Assembly (NCBI GenBank): GCA_001584585.1
Contig: LSYV01000012.1
Coordinates: forward strand, 2,067,816-2,110,584
Length of the DNA stretch: 42,769 nucleotides
Source: Gonium pectorale
Taxonomy: Eukaryota; Chlorophyta; Chlorophyceae; Chlamydomonadales; Volvocaceae
Direction: 5' to 3'
The notes beneath the pieces were generated by a model. It was not told the origin of the DNA. It was given only the letters and a program-made list of their open reading frames with translations, and searched no databases. Shown one piece after another: positions 1 through 11,646 of the stretch. Position numbers and translations under genes: made by a program. How positions within the stretch are numbered: the first letter of the stretch is position 1; each line of letters opens with the position of its first letter.

Positions 1-590
1 ACTGCCCGCCGCCGCCGGTGCTGCGGCGGCCGCAGCGCACAGCGCCTGGCGGCGCCGGCAGCGCCAGTGCGGCGTGCAGGCCGGCGTGCCGCAGCCGGGC
101 GCAGAGCTCCTCCAGGCGAGTGGCGGGCGCGGTCCGGCAGCCGCCGCCGATGCAGCCGCTGCCGTGACCGCAATCAGGCAAGCGGCCATCATTGTGGAAG
201 TTATTCACATCCAGCGAAGTCAGTGTGGCCAGGATCTGGTCGGGGTTGGGTGTGTGCCGGAGGTGAACGGACGTCCCGGGATGGCGGCCGAGGAGGTGCG
301 GAAGCCCGAGCGTTGGGACGGCGTCCGCAATGCACTTGACATGGCAAGGCATTATTTATTAAGGAATCGGTTCGTACCTGCTGGCGAAGAGCTGCCTCAT
401 GCGGCTCCATCGCGGGCTCCACCTCCGAGGGCAGCGCCCGATGCAGCGGAGCCGCGGCGGCCGGCGAGCTAGAGGCGGCAAAGCTCTGCAGGGAGTTGCA
501 TCGGTGGTTGCGGCGCGGCTGCCGGGTGCAGCATGCGGCTACGACTCCCGTCCGACCAAGGGTGCGCACCCACGTTGATGTTGGGCCCAT
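1..590 (-). CDS. 5' end of an unrecognised gene, truncated by the left edge
   Basis: I do not recognise this gene. An ATG at 590-588 opens a 71-codon exon (590 to 378) ending exactly at a strong donor, CAG|GTACGA. It encodes a Arg/Ala/Ser/Cys-rich segment with very few acidic residues until near its end, which resembles an organelle-targeting N-terminus. The next exon should lie between position 1 and about 160. One reading frame there, on the minus strand, contains LEELCARLRHAGLHAALAL and looks protein-like, but I could not fix its acceptor: CAG at 161-159 gives a different frame in phase 0. An alternative ATG at about 652 in another frame gives a short closed peptide and is less likely. The rest of the gene is outside the window, so function is unknown. 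Confidence 0.4.
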
Positions 591-1368
591 TCAGCTCCGA
601 CGCCGGTTCAAGAGACGCGGGGTCGAAAGCGAAGACCATTGAATGCTGCGCCATGGCTGTCGCTTCGGCGAAGTTCCAGTAGCAGCCAAGTGGTTGCAAG
701 GAGCTGGTGAACAACCGAACCGCTTGATAAAGATCAGGAACGACTAGTCGTGTGGCTGGCCTGGGCGCCTCCCGGCGAGGCCCGCGAGCCACGCGCTAAC
801 GACCTTTTGCCGACACGCGTCGCACGCGCGTCACTGCCGTTCCCGAAGAACGCCCAATCACAAGCTTTCCCGAACCGCTGCGTGCAAACTGCAAATTGTG
901 CGATGGGCGGACGTAATTTCATACAAATACTCGTACATTCCCAATCAACCCTACAACTCCGAGAGAGGCAGACAAAGCTCAAAGCCTTCGTGGATCTTCC
1001 AGGGCTCTAGATCTCAAAGTGCTGAGAAGGAATGGGTCACAAATGAGGAAGGTGCGGCCCTCTCATGCGCATATACGGGCCCGAGGCCCAAAGTAGCGAC
1101 GCTCTTACAGCTTCCCCATGGCGCGGAAGTCAGATGTCTGACAATTTTCTGCAGTGCATCAGGGCTAGGCAAGGCATGCAACCCCTGCATGCAACCTCAA
1201 ACCGCCGTCGGGGGCACAGCCCGAGGGTTCGTGCCTGCGGGTCTGCTGCGTGGATCCATGTTGCCCGAACGGGGAGGACAACACAAACAAGCATTGCAGG
1301 CCCCTCGAGGGGCTTTGAACTTGGAGGAGTGTTCTGCACAGTTTGTATCGCCCTCACTCGCCCGTTCC

Positions 1369-1487
1369 CCCCTGCGTTGTGACGGGTGCACGTTTGCTCA
1401 CGCGCGTACCACTCCGCGCCAAGCCCGGGTCCCAGAGGCGGAGTGGTACGCGCGTGAGCAAACGTGCGCCCCTCACAATGCAAGGGG
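1369..1487. repeat. Near-perfect inverted repeat (hairpin, MITE-like)
   Basis: Two 30-base arms at 1388-1417 and 1438-1467 are exact reverse complements separated by 20 bases. The symmetry continues imperfectly outward to about 1369 and 1487, giving a stem of about 50 bases each side. No coding content is evident. The shape fits a small palindromic non-autonomous element or a strong cruciform, but no second copy is visible here. Confidence 0.75.
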
Positions 1488-1910
1488 TACCTGCGCGCGA
1501 TTGCTGCGGCGATGCTTCTGCGCGGGCTGGTGAGCACGTCAGTTATCCGCGATGGAAAGGGTCCTCTGTCTTGAGCGAGAGCCCACGCGTTCGCACACAT
1601 CCTACTTGATTTGGACCGTTCTGCTGCGCGGTGCCGTACCGTACCGTATCGTGTCGCAAGGCGGGCCGTGAACGCACCTGTGAATGCCCCCGTCGAGGAG
1701 CCTGCGGCCGCTACGCACACCTGCCCAGACAAACACATGGTCCGCTGCCTCGCTGTACGTACGTCCAGTCGCACCTCGCCACCACGGCTGCATACCTCTT
1801 CCGGACGCTACCTCAGTTCCGCCACTTCCGTCAGCCACCACACTTGCTTCGCACCCATACCATGCCATACCACCACCACACCCCACAACAACGCGCGCCC
1901 TTACATCCCT

Positions 1911-1915
1911 ACATG
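1911..1915 (-). promoter_or_regulatory. Candidate poly(A) signal for the metalloproteinase
   Basis: TTACA on the plus strand is TGTAA on the minus strand, the volvocine poly(A) signal, 878 bases beyond the stop at 2793. A chance occurrence of five bases is quite possible. Confidence 0.25.
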
Positions 1916-2792
1916 GCCCTTGCCGACCTCCGCGACCAATGCATATTTGCTGTATGCGGCCGGTCCCATACCGTCAGGTGCACCTTTGTCGTCCAACACA
2001 ACGTCGCACACACATACCTATATACACACACATCAAAGGGCTGCCTGCCCGTCAGCGGCACGCGCAGGAGCCCCGCAACCCGCAGCCCGGCAGCAGACAC
2101 GGCCAGGTCTCGGTCCAAGCCAGTCCAGAAAACAGAGTCTAAGGTGGCCGGCAAACCGCGCGCGTGGAATCAATGCGCGCCAAGTACGCCGTACGCCTGT
2201 ACGGCGCGACGAGCTCTAAACGTACGAGCCTTCAGTTGTGACGCCAGAGCGCCAAGGCCGCGCTGATGCCTATCCCAGTGCAGTACAGCGTTCAATGCAG
2301 TACAGCAGCTTGTACTGCCTCATGTTGTACTTCATTCCGCACATGCATATGTGCAGGGGTACGTATATACGAGATGATCGACATTTCTGTGTGCTATGCA
2401 GTTGCGCCATGTATCCAAAACCGAGACGAAACCCGATTCCCCAACCCCACCTCAACCGAGGTGTTCAACGATATTCTCCCGAGCAAGCCACGTTGCCGGG
2501 CCCCGGCGCAGTCTTCCGGCCCCGTGGGGCTGGGATCCGTACAGCTGTCGTACAGGCCCTGCTGCAGCAGTATCGACGCTGCGCAGCTGGCACGCCTCAT
2601 CCCCGCCGCCCGGCCCTCGCCGGCCGCAGAATTACCGCTTTCCACGGGAGAGCGCGCGCGCCGCCGCGCAGCGATGGGGCGCCGTGCGACCATGCCCGAT
2701 CCTGATGGCGGCCGTACCCGCAGCCCTTTAATGAGGCACGCGGCTGGGCGACTGACCCGCGGGCCGCTGCCCAGTGGCCGCCGCCCGCCGCC

Positions 2793-5700
2793 TCAGCCGA
2801 AGAACAGGCGAGCCATGAGCACCACAAACTGCTGTGGGGCCAGCGCCCCCTCCCCGGTGGAGTCCGCCTCGTCGAACAGAGCCTCCGCCTCGGGGCGCTG
2901 CGCAGGTGCGGGGCGGCGGCCGTGGGGGCAGAGAGGGGCCGGCGGCCGGGGTAAGCGCGGTAGGTGGAGAGGGCAGCCGGCGCACCGGCGGCCCGAGGAA
3001 AGGCTGGGAATGGCCAGTCGGCAAACATAGACGGCGCAAGAGGTCCAGGCCAGCTCCGTGTGTCGCCCATAGGTGAGCACCCGAGGCCAAAACACACCCG
3101 CCCCAGCTCCCGGCGTAGGGGAGGGCACGCATCCTGTCCCCCGCCGCGCGCACCTCCAGCCGTGCGCTGCCCCGGTTGCACAGCGCCGTCAGGAACTCCT
3201 CCCGGCTCAGCATCCCGTCCCCGTCCTGGTCCAGCACGCTGTGTGTGTGGGAGAGGGGTTGAGGGGGCAGGGTTAGGAGGGCGGTTGGGGGCGACCAACC
3301 GCGGGGGAGCCAGGGCGGAAGTGCGGTCGGGGCTGTCCTGTGGGTCCGCGCGGGTCATGGCCGGCGCACGCCGCTCCTCGAGGCCGCGCCGGCGTGCCGG
3401 ACGGCTCTCCCCGTTCCGAAACCCGGCAAACACTGAAGCGTCGACGTCTGACGACACGACGTCGCGCGCCCCCAACAACTCATCCACACCGTGCCCACGG
3501 CCACTCCCACGGTCACTCCCACAGACGTCCCCTGAACACTCGTGTCGCCAAACCGCCCATTGTGCTCATGGCTTGCGCGTATTCACAGGCCGCCCCCCTC
3601 CGCCCGCGGCGCGCCCCTGCTCCCGCCCTGGCTCACCTGAACAGCTGCGCCGCCGCGCCGTCGAGTGGGTAGATGGCGGCCGCCCGGTTGCGGTCGCCGT
3701 CGGTAAGCTTCAGCTGGTCGGGCACGTAGAAGGGGCTCATGACGTCGTCGGAGGTGCTGCTGTGGGTCAGGCCCAGCGCGTGGCCTGCACGCACACGACA
3801 GCGTCCAAGGGGGGGGTCATGAACAAGCGTGACTGTTTTCTTGTGGATTTGAGGGGAACGGGATCACTTCATGGCAGCAGGGGGGGCTGGATGATTTAAG
3901 ATTATGTCAGATCCCGGCCACCGGTGTCGTACGTGTTCGCCACGATCCGTGAGCACACAGTACGACCGACGCCGAGAGAGACCCCGCCCCCACCCCTACC
4001 CGCCCACCCTCCGCCCCGCATCCCTCCTCCACTCCACCCACCAATCTCGTGCAGCAGCACGGGCATGATGTAGAAGGCGCCCGGCTTGGCCGCCGCGGGC
4101 TGCAGCAGCCACTGCTCCGCGGCATCCAGCGTGATGGTGCCCGGGCTGCCGGGGCCGCCGTACGGCACCGCATACGCCAGCGCGCCACCCGGCCCGTCAA
4201 AGCGGAACACGTTGTCCCGGCTGCGGTTGCTCCAGCTGATGACCAGATCGGCTTCCTGGGCGCTGTCCACCTGCGGCCCGGAGTGCAAGAGGGCAGGCGG
4301 GCAGGAGGGCAGGGCGGGTGGGGGTCTGGGGGAGGAGGTGCCGTAGCTGACAGCAGGTAGGTGCATGTTGTATGGTCGTACGGTTGTACGGCTGGGCAGT
4401 TTCGGTACAGTTTGTTTGCGCCTCCGGTGTGCTCGGTGGAGTGGTCCTTTCTCGTTATGGAGGGCGCATGCGGCGGGACAGGACGGAGCGGGCCGCACCT
4501 CTAGGAAGGACAGCGGCACGGCGGTGGCCCACTCGGCCATCACCGCCGCCACCTCGTCCCGCACCACCTCCTCGTCCAGGTAGCCGGGGCAGTCGCCAGC
4601 CCACCAGCGCACCACGCTGCCGGGCGCGTAGGCAGCACGGTCGTCGATGTCGGCCTGGTGGGAGGGGGAAGGGGGAGGGGGAGGGGAGGGAGGCACGCGC
4701 GAGGCGGGGCGGGGCGGGGCGGGACAGGTTAGCCCGCGCCGTCATGGGGCAGCACGTCTGGACCCACGGGACGACAACCGACTCTGCCACCACTGGACCC
4801 GCTGCGCAGTCCAGTTCTCCAGTCTCCACCACCCTCCGCATCTCTCGCCCTGCTCGCCCACCGTGTGTGCGGCATGCGGGTCGCCGCGGCTGGCCGTGGG
4901 TCATCTTTCCTCCCGCGGCCCCGCCCGCACCCACCCACCCACCCACCTCGTCGGCCTTGTCGTCCATCCGCGCCATCATCATGAGGCTGCGGGTGACGGG
5001 GCCCGCGATGCCGTCCACCTGCGGGTACCGAGGGAGCGTTGGGGCCGATGGGGCCGTTGGGGCCGTTGGGGATGCCAGCGGACGGAGATTGCTCAAGGGT
5101 GGATGACGGGGTGACGAGGTGGCGAGTGTGGCCATATGGCGGCCGGGGACGAGTCGGTGACGATAACGGAATACAGAAGCAAAAATGCGTATTACAGGTA
5201 CCCGCTGCGGGCGGGGTGACGGGCGGCCGTGCTAATGGGAGGCACCAAAAGCAAGGAGGCGCAAGGAGGCGGCTTCGCAGAGCGTGACGGCTGACTGGGA
5301 TTGACACGGGGATGGGATGAGATTGGTGGTGGACCAGAGGGTTGGCGCGTGCGGTTCGATCTTTAGGGTGCAGCGGAGCATGGCGGAGCGGCCTGGGAGG
5401 AGACCTTGCCGCCCTCCTCGCATCCGCACCTTGAGCCCGAAGAATTGCTGGTACTTGCGCACCGCTTCCTCGGTGGCGGGTCCGAAGAACCCGTCAACCT
5501 CTCCGCTGTACCAGCCGTACTTCTTGAGGTAGAGCTGCAGCTGCGCCACCTCGCCTGCGGAAGGAGGCCACGGCTGGAGAGGTGGGTGGTGCCCATGCGG
5601 CGGCGGCGGCGGTGGGGATCCTCAGCCAGAGAGCCCAGCTGACCGGTAGCGGGTAGGAGAGCTGGGCCCGGCGGGGGCGCAGCCAGGTGATGTTGCGGTG

Positions 5701-6605
5701 ATTGGGTGTTAGCTGCCGTCACCCCGCACGATGCTTTGCCCGCAACACGCCCCCACCCCCCGCCGGTCACCAGCCCACCAGTACGCACCCCACATGCGTA
5801 CGTCCCCCGCCCTCTGCCCACAGCTCCTGGCCCTCCGCACCTGCCTCCTCCGTTGAGGCCGCCTGAGGCCCATCCTTTCGGCCGAGCATGGCTTCCTTGT
5901 CCTCAAAGAAGGGCCCCGCCAGCTGGGGTGTGTGGGGCGGGGTCCGGGACCGGGTACGGGTGGGTGCGATTGGGTGCGGGGCCCACACAGATGGGCCGTG
6001 CGTGGCCCGGACTTGCGTGGCGGCCACGGGGACAGGGCTGGACGGCAGCGCTCCGACGGACGCCACTGCTACGGCGCTCCAGGCTAGTTCCCGCGCAGCG
6101 TCCCAGGCAGATGACACATGACAGGCCCGCGTCCGCGCTTCGGGGCTGGCCTCGGCCCCCTGCCACCCCGCCCCGCTCCCCACAACGCGCGACCGCACCT
6201 GTCCGCCTTCCCACACCCTACTCTACCCATTCCGCCCATTCCGCTCAAACTCCTGACAGAACGCCACGGCCCCGACCCGTAGCCCCGACCCAACCCGCAA
6301 CTTGACCTGCACTGCTCCAGCCCCCCCCCCCGGCCCCTGCTCCTGCCCCATTCCCACGCCCCCCTCCCCCCGCTCACCTTGGGTTGCGGTATGCCCACCT
6401 CCTCGGGGCTGACGTGCTCCCCCGTGTTCATGTCCACCGCAACCACCGACAGCCGCGCCTGGGGGTTGAGCGTGGAGGATGGGGGCCAGGGGTTTGAAGG
6501 GACAGTAGAGGGGGGAAGTTTGAGGGGCTGGGTGATGTCAGAGCTGTTGGAGGCAAGGGGGGCGAGGAAGGCCGGGTCGCGTGAAGGCCGGGTCTCCCTC
6601 TCCAT
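2793..6605 (-). CDS. Matrixin (M10A) metalloproteinase with PG-binding-like domain and EF-hands
   Basis: A zinc endopeptidase, probably acting on extracellular matrix or cell wall. Exons on the minus strand: 6605-6378, 5922-5841, 5554-5430, 5018-4947, 4654-4499, 4270-4042, 3784-3637, 3238-3154, 2897-2793; all phases agree and give about 409 residues. Residues 106-165 match a peptidoglycan-binding-1 fold (YLKKYGWYSGEVDGFFGPAT, then VDGIAGPVTRSL). The catalytic domain follows from about 175, with HEIGHALGLTH at 295-305 (HExxHxxGxxH) and a Met-turn-like DVMSPFY. Two EF-hands close the protein: a canonical loop at 350-361 and a degenerate one at 387-398 with Gln at position 12. No hemopexin domain, no PRCGxPD cysteine switch and no clear signal peptide are visible. 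The chosen ATG has a GCCGCCATGG context, but a pyrimidine tract before 6458 leaves room for an unseen upstream exon. Confidence 0.85.
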
Positions 6606-7537
6606 GGCGGCGGCCAAGAGGGATTCCGATGGGTATGTCGAGAGGGCGAGGGTGGTCCAAACTGCTGTCGGCGGTGTCGTCTATGTGCAGCACGCGTTTC
6701 GCAAACGTCGTGACACTCTCTCGCGCGGTGTTTATATGGTCATAGTAGTGCGCCCCCGGCCCGTCGGCTTCTGCGGTACTGTCGTACGGTTGTCGTACCG
6801 CGTGGCGGCTGAGCCCCTGCTTCCGGAGGCAGTCGGTGACGTCGACCTCCACTACGATCGGGTCGCGAGTCCTGCAAGGCATGGAGTCGGGGCGAGGGGG
6901 CTGACGTGCCTCGAGAGCGCTCAGTCCCCAGCGGGGCAGCAGGGCTGGAGCCAGACGCGCAGCTTTGGCGCTGGTGCCGAGTGAGCAGAGGCCAGACAAG
7001 TAGTGTGCACCACTTTGCAAGGCGCAATCAAAGCCTGGGACCGCATTGTCCGTATCCCTCCGTTCACCCTCGTGTACCGCACGCTTTGTGCCGCGTGGGA
7101 GCTGCAAGGGGGGGGGGGGTGATTCAGTGCCAAGCGCATCGAAAGGTCTGCTGGGGGCAGGCTCCAGGGCCCCCTCCCACGATCCTGTATAAAAAATAAA
7201 GTAAAAATTGTATAAAGAGAACACCGCGGGAGGGGAAGCGCCTGGGTGGGGGAGGGGCTGGCTGCGAGGTACCGGCGCCGCCCTCCCTCTTCACCAAAAC
7301 CCACTCCCCCACCTCGCCGTGCCCCCACGCTACAACCCTCTCTGCTCCCGGCGCTCTCCACGTGCACTGCCCCCTGTGGCGCAAGGGCCCCCGGCCCCGC
7401 CCCCCTCGCTTCTCAGCCGTGCGCGCCGCCAGTGTACGGCTGACGCGGACCCGTGCCCACAACCCCCGCCGGCCCCCGCCCCCTGCGGCGGCGGCGGTCC
7501 CTGAGTGCGCCCCCCCCCTCCCGGCCGCCCTCCCGCC
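6606..7537. other. Intergenic region with putative metalloproteinase promoter
   Basis: Between the metalloproteinase start and the tyrosinase stop. A TATA-like TATAAA lies on the minus strand at 6736-6731, about 126 bases before the ATG at 6605. A partly symmetrical cluster of CGTAC words is at 6776-6801, and AT-rich sequence sits at 7189-7220 inside the probable tyrosinase 3' UTR. A minus frame open across about 6890-6540 has no conserved segment; I do not call it a gene, although it could hide a first metalloproteinase exon. Confidence 0.4.
6731..6736 (-). promoter_or_regulatory. TATA-like box upstream of the metalloproteinase ATG
   Basis: The minus strand reads CATATAAACACC here. Spacing to the ATG at 6605 would allow a 5' leader of about 95 bases. 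Position is the only support. Confidence 0.35.
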
Positions 7538-10500
7538 TCACTTGCAGTTCTCGCACTCGCCCTCCTTGCTGCCGAACACGCCCGTCATGCCGCCGTACTG
7601 CGGCACCTCGTCGAAGGCGTCCACGTCGTCGGGCGGCGTGAAGTCCGCCCCCGGGTCAGCCGGCCCCACCACGAACACGTGCAGCGCAATCGAGCGGCCA
7701 GCCAGACTGCGGGGCGTGTGTGGGTGTGATCACAGGGTTAGAAGGCGTTCTCGGTAGGGAACGGGGGCGCATGGCAAGGAGCCGGGTTCGGGGCTGGGTA
7801 ACAGGGTGAAAGGGCATAGGGAGGGCTGCCTGGGTGCCTGCACCGGACGAAAGCCGCTGATCCCCCCTCACGTCAGCCCCTGCCCCCATCGCCCTTGCCC
7901 CCAATGCGCTCCCGCTGCCGCGCCCTCACGTGACGGGGTTGATGTCCTCGAAGCGCGCCAGGAAGGGTGGCTCCGTGAGGCGCTGCGGCGGAATGGCGGG
8001 CAGCTTGTCGTAACGGTAGCCGATGGCCTGGCGGGCGGGGCAGGGGGAGGGGTACCGGGGCCGGGGCCGGGGTCGGGAAGGGGAGGCAAGGAATCAGGAA
8101 GCCGGACCGGGAGGTGGGGGGTGGGGAGCGCGAGAGGACGGGCTCGGTGCGTCTATGCGGGTCTGGCCCTGAACTCTCTCTCGGCGACATCGGGTCCAGG
8201 CGACCACTGTCGGTGGGGCCGGGTGGCACCAGGGGTTTAAGCAGGAGGCCTTGAACCCTCCTGCCAAAGCTCGGCCGAGCTGCACAACTTGCCGCTTCCC
8301 CACCCGCCCGAACTGCCAGCCAGTACGCCTGCCACTCAACCGTGAAGCAGCCCAGCCCGCTAGCCCGCCTGCGCGGTCCGTACCTCGATCTTAAACGTGT
8401 GCTTCGGCATGAACCACTCCCCCGTGGCGGGGTGGCGGAAGGGCCGCAGCTCCCCGCCGTACAGGCTCTTGCTGAACTCGTTCTTGGGTGGGGGTTGGGC
8501 GGGGGTGTGCAGGCACAAAGGCATGTGGGACAACGGAGGCAGCTTATAAGAGTGGGAGACGGCCGGTGGGGATGGCCGTGGAGTGTGGACCGAAAGATAC
8601 CGGTGCAGCGGGAAAGGGGGGGGGTGCGCCGCGAGGCGCAGACAGACCTGTGCAGCTGCAGGTGCATGCGGGGCCGGGCGTCCACCCCACCCTCCCGGAC
8701 GTAGCCGCCGCCGCTCTCACCCACGGCGCGTTCTCGCCATCGCCCGCGTTGGCCATGTCCTTGCGCAGGTACGCCTCGTACAGCCGGTCCACGTTGCAGT
8801 GGTGCAGGAAGAAGATGGGGTGGAAGGCGGCGAAGGAGACGGACGTCATGGGCCAGCCGCACAGCACGTGCAGGCTGTTGTGGGGCGTCTCGACGCTGTC
8901 GGCGTTGTCGGCGGCCGTGGAGGCGGCGCGGGGGTGCTCCCACTGCGACAGCGCGCGCCGGACCTGGTCGGAAATCTGCGAAGGCGGATGGGTGGGTGGG
9001 TGGGTGGGGGAAGACGGTTGGGTGGGATCGTGGGCGAGGTAGGGTGGGGGTGGGGAGGTCCTGGGGGTGGGAGAGGCGGGGCGCAAGCAGGGAAATCCTA
9101 GGGCGGGTGCTCCCATGTTCATGACGGCAGCATGCTGCCGGAAGTGGTTAGAGAGCTAAGCGGTGGAGGTGGCAATAGTGGGCATGGTGGTGGTGATGGG
9201 GTGGTGACAAGGTACGATAGATGAAGGGATGCAGGAGGGGGGAGGGGGGGGGTGAGTGACAGTGAGGTGTAGCCGGGTGCCGAGGGCATGCAGACACACG
9301 GGTCGAAGCCGTCGTTGGGAGGGCTTGATGTGCGGCCACAGGCGCACGCCGTCTGCACGTCCCGTACCGTACTTCCAACGCCCGCCCTGCCCACACCCTG
9401 TACCGCCGTACCTTCATACTAGTCATGCCCTTGGCCAGCACCTGGTCGTTGGGCACTATCCGGTAGCCGTTGGAGGGATTAAGCTGGCTGTGGGTGGAGA
9501 GGTGGGGAAGGGGGAGGCGAGCGGTGGGGCAGGTGCTTCAAGCCGTTGTCGGTGGTGTGGTGGGATTGCTGCTGCGGCCTCCACCGGACCTCCATCGCAC
9601 GGACCCTGTGTGCACCTGAGGCCGCACTCGACAAGTCAGAGGCCCATACTGCCGTGCTGCTGTACTGTGCCGTACCTGTTTGCGACCTCCGGGATCAGGC
9701 CTGGCTTGAGCACCGCGAAGCGCTCGCGTATGATCTGCGGGAACAGCTGCCCGTTGACGGCGCCCGCGTCCCAGCCCCAGTACGGCAGAGCGATCCGGCC
9801 GTCGCCGCCGAGCGCCCGGTCAGCCGCCTGCAGGAGCGCAGAGACACGCGTGTATGTGTATGTATGTCAACAACCAAGGCCCGGGTCGAGTAGAGAAAAA
9901 GGAGTTGGACAAGCATGCAGTAGTGGGGAGACTCCTGGTTCCGCAAGCGGAGTGCAAGCGGTTCAAAGCGTGGACAGCGGGTACACAGCAGCACGCGCTC
10001 ATTCGGGACTGGGGGCTCCGCTGTGCAAGCCTCCGCCCTCTGGCTGCACCCACCGCGGAGGTCTTGAGAGCGCTGCACCACGGAGGGGGAGCAGCCCCCA
10101 GAGTACCACGGAGCTTCATGCTCCTACTTGCTTTCCTTGTCGGCGTCCCGCAGCCACCCAAGTGCCCCCAGTGCCCCCAGTGCCCCTACCCACACATGCT
10201 GTGCCCGCTAGAAGCACGACGCGCGGCGATGAAGATCGAACGGCCGTCACCCGATCCCCTGATGGGAAACCCCAGACCCCTCTTTGCCCCTCCCGCACTT
10301 TGAGCGCTCAACGCCTGCAAGGTACGCCGTACGAGCCGTATGGACCTTGAGCCCCTTGACAACCACAGGCTCTCGGTCCCCGGGCTCATTCAAGCCCCGG
10401 CGGTGCCCCTCCGCACCCGCCGCATCGCTTCCCGTCCCTTGCCCCACCTGCAATGTGCGCTCAAAGTCCACCAAGTACGCCCGGTGCCAGCCCGGGAAGG

Positions 10501-11646
10501 TCTCCCGCCCATGCACGCAGAACGACTTGTCCCAGCCGTGGTAGCCTGCAGCAGCAGCAGCAGGCGGCCGGGGGCCGGGGGCAAGGGGCCAAGGGGCCAA
10601 GGGTGCAAGGGTGGATAGAGTGCAGGCGATGGCGGTGGTGGTGGTGGTGGTGGGCGCGTTCGTGGCGGTGGTGGTGCGTGCTTGTGCGTAGGCAGGAGTG
10701 CGCTGGTGGGGCCAACGAGGCGCCGCATGCTGGGCTGGTGGAGGCGCCCGCCATGGACGGTCGCCCCTCCGACACGGTCCGTCGTGCAGACCGCTCTGGC
10801 CGGGGTCATGGGCGCTTGCACCCATGGCCTGCCTGTCGCGTTCGGGGGTGGGGTGGGGGGAAGCCACCGCACGGCGGCCTGCAGCGCCCGTAGGCGCCGT
10901 CCGCAAAGCTAATTTAGAAATGCATTCTCCAACCAACCCATGAGGCATCCTAACTGGCCGCCGTGACTAGGGCGGGTTGCCAGAAGCCGGAGGTGCCGTC
11001 GGCGCATGGGCATCAGCGGAGCAGCCTGTGTGGGTCCGACCCCTGCCGGGGAGAGACCCGTCCCGCATCCAATACCCACAGCCCAGCATAGCCAAAGGGG
11101 CATCCAACCAGCCCTCATCAGCAGCCGCAGCCGACCATCGCCAAGACCAATCCGCCCCACGCACAGCGCCGGCCAGGTGCCATGGGAGGCCATGGGAGCC
11201 AGCTCGCGACCGGCCTTGGCGCTACTTGAGTCCTACGCCCCGGAACGCTGTATGACCCGCCCCGGTGCGGGACTTTGTGCTCACGTGCGAGCCTGAAGTA
11301 CTCCGATGGCGAACGCTCCTGGTCCCAACCCCCAATATTGTTGCGCGAGTCAGCCGCCCAGCCCGCCTCCATCATCTTTTCAATGGCATTGCACACGCGC
11401 GCCTGCTCCTCGGGCGACAGCTCCCGGATGTCCCGGCGGGTCACCACCTGCAACCGCAGGGGGCCGAGTCCGTTGAGCGAGGTCCCACTTCAACAGAAAT
11501 CTGAACTCTGCCGAACATGTCTCTGGATACTGGGGGCCTTTCCCGCCGCGCACCTGCTCGAGCGGCACCGATGGAATAGCGCCGAGCGGGGCCGGCTTGG
11601 GAAGCTGGTTCGTACGCGCTTTCAGTCGCTTGAACAAGCTAGCCAT
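7538..11646 (-). CDS. Tyrosinase / polyphenol oxidase family copper protein
   Basis: A type-3 dicopper oxidase expected to oxidise phenols or catechols to quinones. Nine exons: 11646-11554, 11447-11285, 10545-10448, 9827-9676, 9487-9412, 8975-8721, 8482-8384, 8027-7930, 7706-7538; every junction is phase-consistent, total 400 residues. The CuA site is H88 (YHGWD), H97 (CVHGRE) and H106 (GWHRAYL). The CuB site is H226 and H230 (HNSLH) plus LHHCNVDRLY (252-261). LPYWGWD between the sites is also typical. The Asn after the first CuB His matches the position linked to monophenolase activity in bacterial tyrosinases. No signal peptide is obvious (MASLFKRLKARTN), so location is unclear. The protein ends soon after the oxidase core with an unusual CENCK tail. 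An in-frame TTG-type extension upstream lacks an ATG, so 11646 is preferred. Confidence 0.92.

Larger units (their letters stand above)
591..2792. other. Intergenic region (2.2 kb)
   Basis: No convincing exon was found on either strand; the open frames overlap one another and lack conserved segments. The stretch must hold the promoter of the left-edge minus gene (next to 590) and the 3' UTR of the metalloproteinase (below 2793). It contains the hairpin element at 1369-1487, clustered CGTAC words near 1631-1650, and a pyrimidine- and CCA-rich tract at about 1840-1930. Confidence 0.5.

Noticed and set aside
898..1533. 211-codon plus-strand frame over the hairpin element
   Set aside because: Runs through both arms of an inverted repeat and starts at a non-ATG codon; no protein features.
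6538..6890. Minus-strand frame upstream of the metalloproteinase
   Set aside because: Contains a TATA-like box and CGTAC repeats, with no homology seen; kept only as a possible site of a hidden first exon.
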